DNA from: JALEFZ01 sp964564415
Lineage (GTDB): Bacteria > Bacteroidota > Bacteroidia > J057
Assembly (NCBI GenBank): GCA_964564415.1
Contig: CAZMAV010000003.1
Coordinates: 298,776-362,775 of the forward strand
DNA length: 64,000 nucleotides
Direction: 5' to 3'
The stretch's first letter is position 1. Each line of letters begins with the position of its first letter. This document shows positions 52,766-61,529 of the stretch, piece after piece. The notes under the pieces are model-generated. The model did not search any database, was not told the origin of the DNA, and worked only from the letters and a program-made list of their open reading frames with translations. The position numbers and the translations under genes are program-made.

Positions 52766-54130
52766 ATGGACGATTACGGTACCACTTACACGGACGGTTA
52801 TACAGACCCATATGAGGGCCACTACGAGCCCATATCTCCGGTGAAGCGATTTTTCTTTGCCTGCGCCGGAGCCTATACCCGTATTTTGGAAGCCTGCCCC
52901 TCCGAGCATACCAAATATGTAGGGATCGGGGCTACCATCTTCCTGACGGCCTGTCTGGCCGTGCTTTCCGGTTCCTTTGCCATTTATACCCTGGTACAAA
53001 ATACGGCTGTGGCCATCCTTTTTGGACTGCTTTGGGGAGCCTTGATTTTCAACCTGGACCGATACATCGTCTCATCCATTAGGAAAGACGGTCGTACCTG
53101 GACGGAGATTGGGTTGGCCCTTCCGCGACTTATTCTGGCGGTGTTGATTTCCATTGTCATCACTAAGCCCATTGAGGTGGAGCTTTTTCGAAATCAGATC
53201 AACTCCGAGTTGCTTTCCTATACCAATGACATTCAGAAGGAAAAGGTAGCTGAGTTGGACAATCGCCTGGGATTGGACTCAATTCGCACCGAACTGAAGC
53301 GGGTAGACAGCATCCGCCTGGAGTTCAAAAAACTGCGAGAGGGCAAGCCAACTTCTTTCGACTTTGGAGAAATATCCGGTGAATACAGCCGTGCCAAGCA
53401 GACCTACGACAGCCTAGTGAAGGTCTACGATCCGAGGATCAAGGCCAATGAAAATCGCAGGAACTACCTCTGGACCAAGTATGCAGTCAGAAAGTACAAG
53501 GAAAATCCCGATGGAAGCCGCACCCCTGTAGGCTGGGACTTTCCCCGAAAATACCAGCAGCAGTCGACCAATCTTTATTTGATCAACCAACGCTTGAAGA
53601 AAGAATTGGAAGAACAGTCGACCCTGGTGGCGGAGTTGGAGGATAAGCGTCGGGATGCCCGGGAGGAGTACGCGCAGAGCATGGAAGAGGAGGTCGAGAA
53701 CTACAACCGGCAGCGGGAGGAACTCATCGCTTTGAAGACGGAAAAGGAAAAATCGAGGCGCATGGAGCTGCCGACCGTCGAGCAGAAGGCCAAGGGATAT
53801 GGACGCGGATTTGCAGCTGACATACAGGTACTGGAGAAAATGAAGGAGGAAGATTCCTCTATTTGGTGGATGAGCAGCCTCATTATGCTGCTTTTTATCA
53901 TGCTGGAGACTTCGCCGGTTTTTGTCAAGCTAATTTCCAAGCGTGGGCCCTATGACTACTTGCTCAACCGCATCGAGCACGCCAAGAAGGTGGAGGCCCT
54001 CCGTTACATATCCGACATCAATTACGACCTCAACTCCTCCATGCGCTTACAAGCACGACGGATGAGCGGCCATGAAGCCAATAATGGCTTCTATGAAGAT
54101 GCAGAGGAGCAGGTCTACTCCGACCGATAG
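52766..54130 (+). CDS. DUF4407 membrane protein
   Basis: A 454-residue DUF4407 protein. Three N-terminal membrane helices occur at about residues 50-135 (ATIFLTACLAVLSGSFAIYT, AVAILFGLLWGALIFNLDRY, LPRLILAVLISIVITKPIEV), a long coiled-coil periplasmic part (about 145-360) and a last helix (about 373-392, SSLIMLLFIMLETSPVFVKL). NLDRYIV and ITKPIEVELFRN are family signatures. Function is unknown; the shape resembles a membrane sensor or tether. It follows the zinc-finger/Ig gene by 10 bases. Confidence 0.88.
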   Translation: MDDYGTTYTDGYTDPYEGHYEPISPVKRFFFACAGAYTRILEACPSEHTKYVGIGATIFLTACLAVLSGSFAIYTLVQNTAVAILFGLLWGALIFNLDRYIVSSIRKDGRTWTEIGLALPRLILAVLISIVITKPIEVELFRNQINSELLSYTNDIQKEKVAELDNRLGLDSIRTELKRVDSIRLEFKKLREGKPTSFDFGEISGEYSRAKQTYDSLVKVYDPRIKANENRRNYLWTKYAVRKYKENPDGSRTPVGWDFPRKYQQQSTNLYLINQRLKKELEEQSTLVAELEDKRRDAREEYAQSMEEEVENYNRQREELIALKTEKEKSRRMELPTVEQKAKGYGRGFAADIQVLEKMKEEDSSIWWMSSLIMLLFIMLETSPVFVKLISKRGPYDYLLNRIEHAKKVEALRYISDINYDLNSSMRLQARRMSGHEANNGFYEDAEEQVYSDR

Positions 54131-54249
54131 GGGATGTGGTAGACACAGGCCCATACTTAGGCAAAAAAGTGGAGGTGATCACGCATAAAGGGCGACTAGC
54201 CTTATCGCTAACAAAGATTCTGGTGGTCATCAAAAAAAATCAGAAAATA

Positions 54250-54281
54250 TTTGCCCAGGTAGGACCTTGTTGCTACATTTG
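54250..54281 (+). promoter_or_regulatory. Full Bacteroidota promoter driving the tRNA-Phe array
   Basis: TTTG at 54250-54253 and TACATTTG at 54274-54281 are separated by 20 bases, a full match to the -33/-7 consensus. The predicted start near 54288 is about 16 bases before the first tRNA-like unit, so the whole array plus the intact tRNA should be one precursor. Confidence 0.75.
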
Positions 54282-54303
54282 TGCCCACCACAAAAGAAAG
54301 GAT

Positions 54304-54711
54304 GGTGCGGTAGCTCAGTTGGTAGAGCAATTCCGGTATTCGGAAAAAGTCCGTTCCGGTTGACGTGAATAATTTAAGATGGTGCGGTAGCTCAGTTGGT
54401 AGAGCAATTCCGGTATTCGGAAAAAGTCCGTTNNNNNNNNNNNNNNNNNNNNNNNNNNNNNNNNNNNNNNNNNNNNNNNNNNNNNNNNNNNNNNNNNNNN
54501 NNNNNNNNNNNNNNNNNNNNNNNNNNNNNNNNCCGGTTGACGTGAATAATTTAAGATGGTGCGGTAGCTCAGGTGGTAGAGCAATTCCAGTATTCGGAAA
54601 AAGTCCGTTCCGGTTGACGTGAAGAATTTAAGATGGTGCGGTAGTTCAATTGGTAGAGCGATTCCGGTATTCGGAAAAAGTCCGTTCCAGTTGACGTGAA
54701 TAATTTAAGAT
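54304..54711 (+). repeat. Tandem 77-bp units carrying the 5' part of tRNA-Phe
   Basis: Four visible units begin at 54304, 54381, 54558 and 54635, and the intact tRNA begins at 54712, all exactly 77 bases apart once the 100-N gap is removed. Each unit repeats tRNA-Phe nucleotides 1-27 (GGTGCGG, D-arm GCTC..GAGC), then replaces the rest with a segment of about 50 nt that holds TTCCG/CGGAA and CGGA/TCCG stems and no anticodon loop or T-arm. The 3' part of the unit carries AAGTCCGTT, the reverse complement of AACGGACTT, close to the anticodon-stem AACGGACTG. Units differ by a few substitutions. Confidence 0.85.
54433..54532. other. Assembly gap of 100 N
   Basis: Exactly 100 N interrupt the second 77-bp unit. 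The flanks resume in phase with the repeat, so the true number of units is unknown and may be larger. Confidence 0.98.
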
Positions 54712-54784
<73 letters not shown>

Positions 54785-54833
54785 CAATGAACCCCTGTAA
54801 TTAAATGAGTTATAGGGGTTCAATTTTTTAAAG

Positions 54834-57212
54834 ATGAGGCTGGGAATTTTTCTGATAGCTATTTTTATGCTGACGATACACCCACTGTATGGGCAGCAAA
54901 TCCTCAGTGGCTACGTATTGGAAGCGGAAACCCGTGAGCCGATCGCCTATGCACAGGTGCAGTTGGTCGGCCAAAAGCGAGGCGCATACACCAATTTGTA
55001 TGGCTTTTTTTCCATCGCTAACGTCCAAGCTGATAGCGTGGGGCTGCTGCTCAGCGCTGCTGGATACCAGCGAAGGCGCTACGAGCTAACCAAGGGCGAA
55101 GCCCAGCCACTGTACCTTTTCATGGAGCCTCAAAGCCTGGAACTCGACTCGGTTCAAATTCAGGCCGAGCGCCTGCCCAGTGGCCTGGGGATTAGCTCTC
55201 TTTCTAATGCCTTCATCGAGTCCATCCCGACCTTTCTGGGGGAGCGTGATGTGATCAAGGCACTTCAATACCTGCCAGGGGTGCAGCGCGCCAATGATGG
55301 CAACAGCAGCCTATACGTGCGGGGCGGCAATGGGGATCAGAACCTGATCTTGCTGGACGAGGCTCCCATTTACAACGTCAACCATCTTTTTGGCTTTTTT
55401 TCGGTGTTCAACGGTGATGCGGTGCAAAGCGTTGAATTCATCAAGGGGGGCTTTCCCGCCCATTATGGGGGGCGGCTTTCATCGGTGGTGGCCGTCAGCA
55501 CCCGCGAGGGCAGCCGCGAGCAGTGGGGAGCCAAAGGGGGCATTGGCCTGACGTCTTCGCGCATCGCCATCGGCGGCCCAGTGCTGAACAAGAAAGGCTC
55601 TCTGCTGCTGGCGGCTCGGCGTACCTACTGGGATGTCTTGGTCCGGCCTATTCTGGACATTGGACAGGCCAATAGCAAGCCCTTTTTCTTTTTTCACGAC
55701 TACAACGCCAAGTTTACCTACGATGTCAATGATCGCAACAAGCTCATTGCCAATCTTTACAGCAGCCGAGATCGCTATGGGTTGATAGACTTTTCTAACA
55801 GTGGAGACAGCCGTACGGGATTTACCTGGCAAAACCTGACGGGTAGCATCCGTTGGAACCATATCATCTCCCCTCAGGCTTTTGCCAATACCTCGTTGTT
55901 TCTCACTCGCTATCAGGTGGACCTCTTCAACCGAGGCCGGGTAGAACGCAATGGGCGGCGAGGTGAGCAAAACATTCGCTCGGGTTCTGAGATGCTGGAC
56001 TTAGCCCTCAAGCATGATTTCTACTGGTACCCCAATGCCCGGCACAACCTACGCTTGGGGGGCATAGCCTACCAGCATTGGTTTGCGCCCAATCGCTTGC
56101 GCATTTTCCGGGAGAACTATTCGGTGAGCTTGCTGCCCGATGCCGATATACGCGAGGTCGAGCGCTATTCCACCCAGGAAATAGGCGTGTATGTCGAGGA
56201 TCAGTGGAAGCTCAGCCCCGCGTGGACCCTGGAAATGGGCCTGCGCGGCAGTGCCTATCAAGCGACCGGGCAGTGGTGGTTCAACCCTGAGCCTCGCCTC
56301 AAGCTCGCGGTGGATCTGAATCCCCAGCATCGCCTGGAGGCTTCTCTCACCCGCATGGCCCAGTACATCCATCAGGTATCCAACTCGGGCCTGGCCTTGC
56401 CCATCGACGTATGGATTCCCAGCACACCCGATATTTTGCCGCAGCGCAGTTGGCAGGCCAATTTTGGCTGGACCCAGGCCTACCCCAATGGGCTACGTGT
56501 ATTGACAGAATTGTATTACAAGACTTTTGAAAACCTGATCGGCTATAGCGAAACAGCCAGTTTTTTTGACCTGGACCTCGACAACCTCAGCCCCACCCGG
56601 CTCGACTGGCAAAACCTCGTCACTCAAGGCGATGGCGTGGCCTACGGGCTAGAAGTTCAAGCGCAGTATCGCTGGGGCAAGCACCGATTGTTGGGCAGCT
56701 ATGCGCTTTCGCGCACCATCTATCAGTTTGAGGAACTGAATGCAGGTCTCCCCTTTGCGCCGAGGTTTGACCGCCGCCACATGCTTTCTGTCCTGTACCA
56801 ATGGTCTATCAATGCCCGCTGGGAACTGAATGCAGGCTGGTTTTTCTCCACCGGAAACCCCATTCCGCTACCGACTGCCCAAATTTACCTGCAAGGGCAT
56901 CGAGAGATTCGCCGACGCTTTGACCCTGGGCCTTCCAACTATTTGGTTTTCAGCAAGCTGGATGATTACCGCACGCCGCTCTACCATCGCCTGGACTTCA
57001 GCCTGAAGTGGAAAGCCAGAGAAAAAGAGCGGCGCTGGGACTGGAGCTACTACTGGGAATTTGGCGCATTCAACGCCTACAACCGCCTCAATCCTACTTT
57101 TTTCAATGTGGCAGAAGAGATTGATGAAATCACTGGCAACCAACGGCTGCGCATTCAGCAAATCAGTCTCTTTTTCTTCACTCCTTCGCTCAGTTTCAAC
57201 TTCAGTTTCTGA
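54834..57212 (+). CDS. TonB-dependent outer-membrane receptor
   Basis: A 792-residue receptor: signal peptide (about 1-21, ends YGQ), carboxypeptidase-regulatory-like domain (about 22-100; LSGYVLEAETREPIAYAQVQ), plug (about 115-225; LQYLPGVQRANDGNSSLYVR and NLILLDEAPIYNVNHLFG), then a 22-strand barrel ending in SFNFSF with a C-terminal Phe. TonB-linked receptors import scarce nutrients such as siderophores, glycans or peptides. Partnered with a DUF4249 lipoprotein (next gene, overlapping start), a Bacteroidota pair whose substrate is not established. Codon use is more GC-rich than in genes left of the tRNA array, suggesting a different origin. Confidence 0.92.
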   Translation: MRLGIFLIAIFMLTIHPLYGQQILSGYVLEAETREPIAYAQVQLVGQKRGAYTNLYGFFSIANVQADSVGLLLSAAGYQRRRYELTKGEAQPLYLFMEPQSLELDSVQIQAERLPSGLGISSLSNAFIESIPTFLGERDVIKALQYLPGVQRANDGNSSLYVRGGNGDQNLILLDEAPIYNVNHLFGFFSVFNGDAVQSVEFIKGGFPAHYGGRLSSVVAVSTREGSREQWGAKGGIGLTSSRIAIGGPVLNKKGSLLLAARRTYWDVLVRPILDIGQANSKPFFFFHDYNAKFTYDVNDRNKLIANLYSSRDRYGLIDFSNSGDSRTGFTWQNLTGSIRWNHIISPQAFANTSLFLTRYQVDLFNRGRVERNGRRGEQNIRSGSEMLDLALKHDFYWYPNARHNLRLGGIAYQHWFAPNRLRIFRENYSVSLLPDADIREVERYSTQEIGVYVEDQWKLSPAWTLEMGLRGSAYQATGQWWFNPEPRLKLAVDLNPQHRLEASLTRMAQYIHQVSNSGLALPIDVWIPSTPDILPQRSWQANFGWTQAYPNGLRVLTELYYKTFENLIGYSETASFFDLDLDNLSPTRLDWQNLVTQGDGVAYGLEVQAQYRWGKHRLLGSYALSRTIYQFEELNAGLPFAPRFDRRHMLSVLYQWSINARWELNAGWFFSTGNPIPLPTAQIYLQGHREIRRRFDPGPSNYLVFSKLDDYRTPLYHRLDFSLKWKAREKERRWDWSYYWEFGAFNAYNRLNPTFFNVAEEIDEITGNQRLRIQQISLFFFTPSLSFNFSF

Positions 57213-58084
57213 TGATTACGACCATTCGAATCCTACTCATGACGAGCCTGCTTTGGGGCTTAGGGTGTCAGCGCGGCATCGACCTACCCGTTTCGGCTGA
57301 GCCACAATTAGGTATCACCTGCTTTCTCACGCCTGATCAGGATTTTATTGAAGTATTCGTTTTTCGCTCGCAGGGAGTAGGCGAGTCGGGCGGGAGTAGC
57401 CCCACGGATTTTGTGCTGCCCGATGCCTCCGTGCAGTTGCAAAACCTCACCCAAGGCAGCGAGCTGACCATTCCGTTTGACCCTGACAGCCAACGCTACC
57501 GATTGCCTGCCCCAACAGATTTCCTCGTTGCTGAGGCAACCTATCAGCTTAGGGTCGAGCATCCTTCCTACGAGTCAGCTACGGCTAGTTGCTTGATTCC
57601 GCCTGCTCCGCAGGGCCTTAGCTTACGTCTTGACTCAACCCTTCAAGGAGCGCGGCCGCTCTACTTTGTGCAACCTTCCTGGACGGCCAGTGCGGAAGGA
57701 CCAGCCTACTTTCGTCTCATTGGCCAGGTCAGGGGGAACTTAGGCCGGAGCTTTTTCTTCGGATGGGAAGGGCAAAGCGAGAATCCTGATTTCTTCTTTC
57801 AAGAAATGGGCATTAGGGATCAGGTTTCTGGCCCAGTAGGGAATCTTCAGGCTTACCCAGACCCTACTTTCGGGTTTCCCGGCGATCGGGTGCCGGGCGA
57901 TTCTGTGCAAGTCGATCTCTTGCGGGTGTCAGCGAGTTATTACGAATTTCAGTTATCCCTGCGAAAAGCCAGAGACCAGGACCCGCTACTGAGCGAGCCC
58001 TACACCTTGTACAGCAATTTTGAGGGAGCACAGGGGGTGTTGGCCGCTTACAGTAGTATGACTGAAACCCTGCGCATAAAATGA
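57212..58084 (+). CDS. DUF4249 lipoprotein
   Basis: A 290-residue lipoprotein with signal ending LGC (Cys19). The DUF4249 body has PDQDFIEVFVFRSQGVGESG near the start, LPDASVQLQNLTQGSELTIP and ATYQLRVEHPSYESATASCL, all Ig-like beta-strand segments. This family is nearly always encoded next to a TonB receptor, where it is thought to act as an accessory surface lipoprotein. The ATG overlaps the receptor stop by one base, so translation is probably coupled. Confidence 0.88.
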   Translation: MITTIRILLMTSLLWGLGCQRGIDLPVSAEPQLGITCFLTPDQDFIEVFVFRSQGVGESGGSSPTDFVLPDASVQLQNLTQGSELTIPFDPDSQRYRLPAPTDFLVAEATYQLRVEHPSYESATASCLIPPAPQGLSLRLDSTLQGARPLYFVQPSWTASAEGPAYFRLIGQVRGNLGRSFFFGWEGQSENPDFFFQEMGIRDQVSGPVGNLQAYPDPTFGFPGDRVPGDSVQVDLLRVSASYYEFQLSLRKARDQDPLLSEPYTLYSNFEGAQGVLAAYSSMTETLRIK

Positions 58085-58342
58085 GAGGAAAAGCACCTGG
58101 CCACCTGGCCTAACCATGTACAAGCCGCCCATGCCCTACGGGTACAGCCGCTGTACTGACGTCGGGCTTCATGCGAAAAAAACCAACCGCACGGTCCAGC
58201 ACATTTGCTGCTCCGTGCCTCCGCAGCAAAAGAACTTACCCCTTGCCTCCGCTGACTGAAAACAAAAACTGACACTTTTTATATCGTTTTTCGATGTGAT
58301 TAGGGTAAAATAATTATCTTGGCTGAATAAATTTTGACGGAC

Positions 58343-58570
58343 ATGAACCGCATTAAAGAAGTTCTTGAAGAGAAAGGAATAAAGCAGACTTGGCTTGCTG
58401 AGAAAATTGGCAAAAGTGTCAATATGGTCAACGGATATGTGTAAAGCCGACAGCAACCAAGACTTGACATACGCTATGAGATGGCTAACCTATTGGAAGT
58501 GAAGGTCAAGGATTTGTTGAAAGAAGATTCGAATGACTCAGGAAAAACATATAGAAGAAAATCTAATTGA
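58343..58570 (+). pseudogene. XRE-family regulator gene with in-frame TAA
   Basis: From ATG at 58343 the frame reads a classic short HTH protein, MNRIKEVLEEKGIKQTWLAE then KIGKSVNMVNGYV, and hits TAA at 58442 (codon 34). The same frame then continues SRQQPRLDIRYEMANLLEVK and VKDLLKEDSND to a TGA at 58568. In such regulators the stop position holds a Gln codon, so a single C-to-T change (CAA to TAA) explains it. The tail overlaps the hsdR start by 38 bases. Small XRE genes of this kind often control type I restriction operons. The nonsense codon may silence it, or the stop may be suppressed. Confidence 0.75.
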
Positions 58571-61529
58571 GCAGCTAAAAGGTCTGAAGTACACCCACCG
58601 TCCTGACATTACCGACAGGAAATCGCTCGAACAGAATTTCAAAGCCAAGTTTGAAAGGCTGAATCGAGTGCGTTTATCAGATAGCGAATTCCTGCGTTTG
58701 CGAGAAGAAATCATCGAACCAGATGTGTTTGCAGCCTCAAAAAAACTAAGAGAACAACAGTACTTCCAACGTGAAGACGGAACATCACTGCACTATACAT
58801 TGGTCAACAACAGAGACTGGTGCAAAAACGATTTTGAAGTCATCAGCCAGGTGCGGATCAACACCGAAAACAGCCACCAACGCTATGATGTGATCTTGCT
58901 GCTCAATGGCCTGCCCATGGTGCAGGTGGAATTGAAAAGACTGGACATTTCCCCACGGAAAGCCATGCAGCAAATCGTGGACTATAAAAACGAACCCGGC
59001 AATGGCTATGGCAATTCACTCATGTGCTACCTGCAGTTGTTTATTGTGAGCAACCGTTCCAACACCATTTATTTCGCCAACAACAAAAAGCAGCATTTCC
59101 AATTCAATGCAGATGAGCAGTTTTTGCCCATCTATCACTTGGCGGATGAAAAGAACAACAAAATCAAGCACCTGGAAGATTTTACAGACCGCTTCCTGAA
59201 AAAATGCACCCTGGGTGAAATGATCAGCAAGTACATGGTGCTGGTAGAAACGGAGCAAAAACTGCTGGTCATGCGTCCGTATCAAATCTATGCCGTGAAA
59301 GCCATTGACGATTGCGTAAAGCAAAACCGTGGCAATGGGTTTATCTGGCATACCACAGGAAGTGGTAAAACCCTGACTTCCTTCAAGGCTTCTACCCTGC
59401 TCAAAGATAATCCCGAGATTGAAAAGTGCTTGTTTGTGGTGGACCGCAAAGACCTGGACCGCCAAACACGAGAAGAGTTCAATAAATTTCAGGAAGGCAG
59501 TGTAGAAGAAAATACCAATACCGAAACTTTGGTAAGGCGTTTACTTTCTACTGACTATGCCGACAAGGTGATTGTAACCACCATTCAAAAATTGGGCTTG
59601 GCTTTAGATGGCACGTATAAGAGAAACTATAAAGAACGATTAGAACCTCTAAGCGATAAGCGTATCGTGTTCATTTTTGACGAGTGCCACCGTTCCCAGT
59701 TTGGTGAGAATCACAAAGCGATCAAAGAGTTCTTCCCAAATGCCCAGCTTTTCGGTTTTACGGGAACGCCCATTTTTGATGAAAATTCCACCCAAAAAAT
59801 CCGTGAAGACCAATACGAAACGCACAAAACCACGGAGAGCATTTTTAAAAAGCAGTTGCACGCCTATACCATTACCCATGCGATAGACGACCGCAATGTG
59901 CTCAAGTTTCATATAGACTATTTCGTACAGACAGGGCATGCCCTGTCTCAACATCCAGCAAATGCCCTGTCTCAACATCCAGCAAATGCCCTGTCTCAGC
60001 AAGCAGTAGTAGATGCTATTATCAGCAAGCACGACAAAGCCACCAACCAACGCAAGTTCAATGCGCTGCTGGCGACGGCTTCCATCAATGATGCCATCGC
60101 GTATTACCGATTATTCGTAAATACGCAGCATGCTGCGTCTCTCAATAATCCGGATTACAAACCGCTCAATATTGCCTGCGTGTTTTCACCCCCTGCCGAG
60201 GGAAACAAAGACATTCAGCAGATTCAAGAAGGTTTGGCCCAGGAAAAAGAAGACAACAAGCAAAATCCCGAAGAAAAGAAAAAGGCATTGATGGAGATTA
60301 TTGCCGACTTCAATGCCCAGTACGGCACCAACCACGACATCAACAATTTTGACCTGTACTATCAGGATGTGCAGAGCCGCATCAAAAATCAGAAATATAG
60401 CAACAAGGACGTTCCGCATAAAGACAAGATTGACATCACCATTGTGGTAGATATGCTGCTCACGGGTTTCGACAGCAAATACCTGAATACCTTGTACGTA
60501 GACAAAAACCTGAAATACCACGGACTGATTCAGGCCTTTTCACGCACCAACCGTGTGCTGAACGATAGCAAACCCCATGGGATGATCCTGGATTTCCGTT
60601 CTCAGCAAGAAGCCGTAAACCAAGCCATTACGCTCTTTTCTGGGGAAAAAGAGGGCAATCCGGCAGCCATTTGGATGGTAGATCCTGCGCCGGTGGTGAT
60701 TGACAAGTATCAGGAAGCGGTGGAAAAACTCGGTGCGTTTATGCAGGAACACCATGTGGCCAACGAGCCGCAGGCAGTGTACAACCTGAAAGGTGATGCC
60801 GCCCGCGTTGCCTTTGTCAAAAACTTCAAGGAAGTACAGCGACTCAAAACCCAGCTCGACCAGTACACCGATTTGGATGAAACCCAGCAAAAAGTCATTG
60901 AGAACATCTTGCCCAAAGAAACCTTACAGGAGTTCCGCAGCTCCTACTTAGAAACCGCAAAAGCCTTTAAAAAACGGCAGGAAGAAGAAGGCGATAAAGC
61001 CCCAGAAGATATTCAGCAATTGGATTTTGAATTTGTCCTCTTTGCCTCGGCGGTGATTGATTACGACTACATCATGGGCCTGATTGCCGATAGCACCCAA
61101 AAGAAACCTTCTAAGCAAAAAATGACCAAGGCCCAGGTGATCAGTTTGCTGAAATCCAACGCCAACCTGATGGACGAAGAAGAAGACCTGACCGAATACA
61201 TTGAGCAGGTGGACTGGAGCGTGGGGCAAACAGCCGAAGAGCTGAAGCAAAATTTTGACACCTACAAAGTAGAGAAGTACGACAAGGAACTGGCAGCCAT
61301 TGCCAACAAACACGGATTGCAAACGACAGCCCTCAAAAGCTTTGTCGAAAACATCATGAGCCGAATGATTTTTGACGGGGAAAAGCTCACGGACTTGATG
61401 GAGCCTTTGGAACTGGGTTGGAAGCAACGCAGCAAAGCCGAAACGGCATTGATGAAGGATTTGATTCCCGTGCTGAAAAAACAAGCGGGTGGTAGAGAGA
61501 TTAGTGGGTTGAATGCCTACACTGTCTGA
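58533..61529 (+). CDS. hsdR: Type I restriction enzyme, HsdR subunit
   Basis: A 998-residue motor-nuclease subunit. The N-terminal PD-(D/E)xK nuclease site is YDVILLLNG then VELKR (Glu133, Lys135). Walker A HTTGSGKT at 273-280, DEAD-type box FDECHRSQFG (Asp383), FTGTPIF and later LLTGFDSKYLNTLYVD and FSRTNRVL are SF2 translocase motifs. A peptide TGHALSQHPANALSQ and a second copy near residues 466-489 are encoded by palindromic repeats inserted in frame, as is TQHAAS near residue 532. Apart from these the protein is full length and likely active if the subunits are present. hsdM is not seen next to it. Confidence 0.93.
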   Translation: MTQEKHIEENLIEQLKGLKYTHRPDITDRKSLEQNFKAKFERLNRVRLSDSEFLRLREEIIEPDVFAASKKLREQQYFQREDGTSLHYTLVNNRDWCKNDFEVISQVRINTENSHQRYDVILLLNGLPMVQVELKRLDISPRKAMQQIVDYKNEPGNGYGNSLMCYLQLFIVSNRSNTIYFANNKKQHFQFNADEQFLPIYHLADEKNNKIKHLEDFTDRFLKKCTLGEMISKYMVLVETEQKLLVMRPYQIYAVKAIDDCVKQNRGNGFIWHTTGSGKTLTSFKASTLLKDNPEIEKCLFVVDRKDLDRQTREEFNKFQEGSVEENTNTETLVRRLLSTDYADKVIVTTIQKLGLALDGTYKRNYKERLEPLSDKRIVFIFDECHRSQFGENHKAIKEFFPNAQLFGFTGTPIFDENSTQKIREDQYETHKTTESIFKKQLHAYTITHAIDDRNVLKFHIDYFVQTGHALSQHPANALSQHPANALSQQAVVDAIISKHDKATNQRKFNALLATASINDAIAYYRLFVNTQHAASLNNPDYKPLNIACVFSPPAEGNKDIQQIQEGLAQEKEDNKQNPEEKKKALMEIIADFNAQYGTNHDINNFDLYYQDVQSRIKNQKYSNKDVPHKDKIDITIVVDMLLTGFDSKYLNTLYVDKNLKYHGLIQAFSRTNRVLNDSKPHGMILDFRSQQEAVNQAITLFSGEKEGNPAAIWMVDPAPVVIDKYQEAVEKLGAFMQEHHVANEPQAVYNLKGDAARVAFVKNFKEVQRLKTQLDQYTDLDETQQKVIENILPKETLQEFRSSYLETAKAFKKRQEEEGDKAPEDIQQLDFEFVLFASAVIDYDYIMGLIADSTQKKPSKQKMTKAQVISLLKSNANLMDEEEDLTEYIEQVDWSVGQTAEELKQNFDTYKVEKYDKELAAIANKHGLQTTALKSFVENIMSRMIFDGEKLTDLMEPLELGWKQRSKAETALMKDLIPVLKKQAGGREISGLNAYTV
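59929..59996 (+). repeat. Palindrome plus two 24-bp units inserted in frame in hsdR
   Basis: AGACAGGGCA/TGCCCTGTCT forms a perfect 20-bp palindrome at 59929-59948, the core of the 28-bp element at 63331. It is followed by two identical 24-bp units (59949-59972 and 59973-59996) that each end TGCCCTGTCT, adding eight codons apiece. The frame is kept. Confidence 0.88.
60123..60138. repeat. Second palindrome type inside hsdR
   Basis: ACGCAGCA/TGCTGCGT is a perfect 16-bp palindrome followed by CTCT. It has the same layout (inverted halves around CATG, then tCTCT) as the GACAGGG family but different arms, so it looks like a related repeat. It reads TQHAAS in the hsdR frame. Confidence 0.6.

Noticed and set aside
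54136..54300. GTG-start frame (VVDTGPYLGKKV) after DUF4407
   Set aside because: Runs into promoter and tRNA sequence; no homology recognised.
54365..54622. Open frames on both strands across the tRNA-Phe array
   Set aside because: They are translations of tRNA and repeat sequence and run through the N gap; no protein support.
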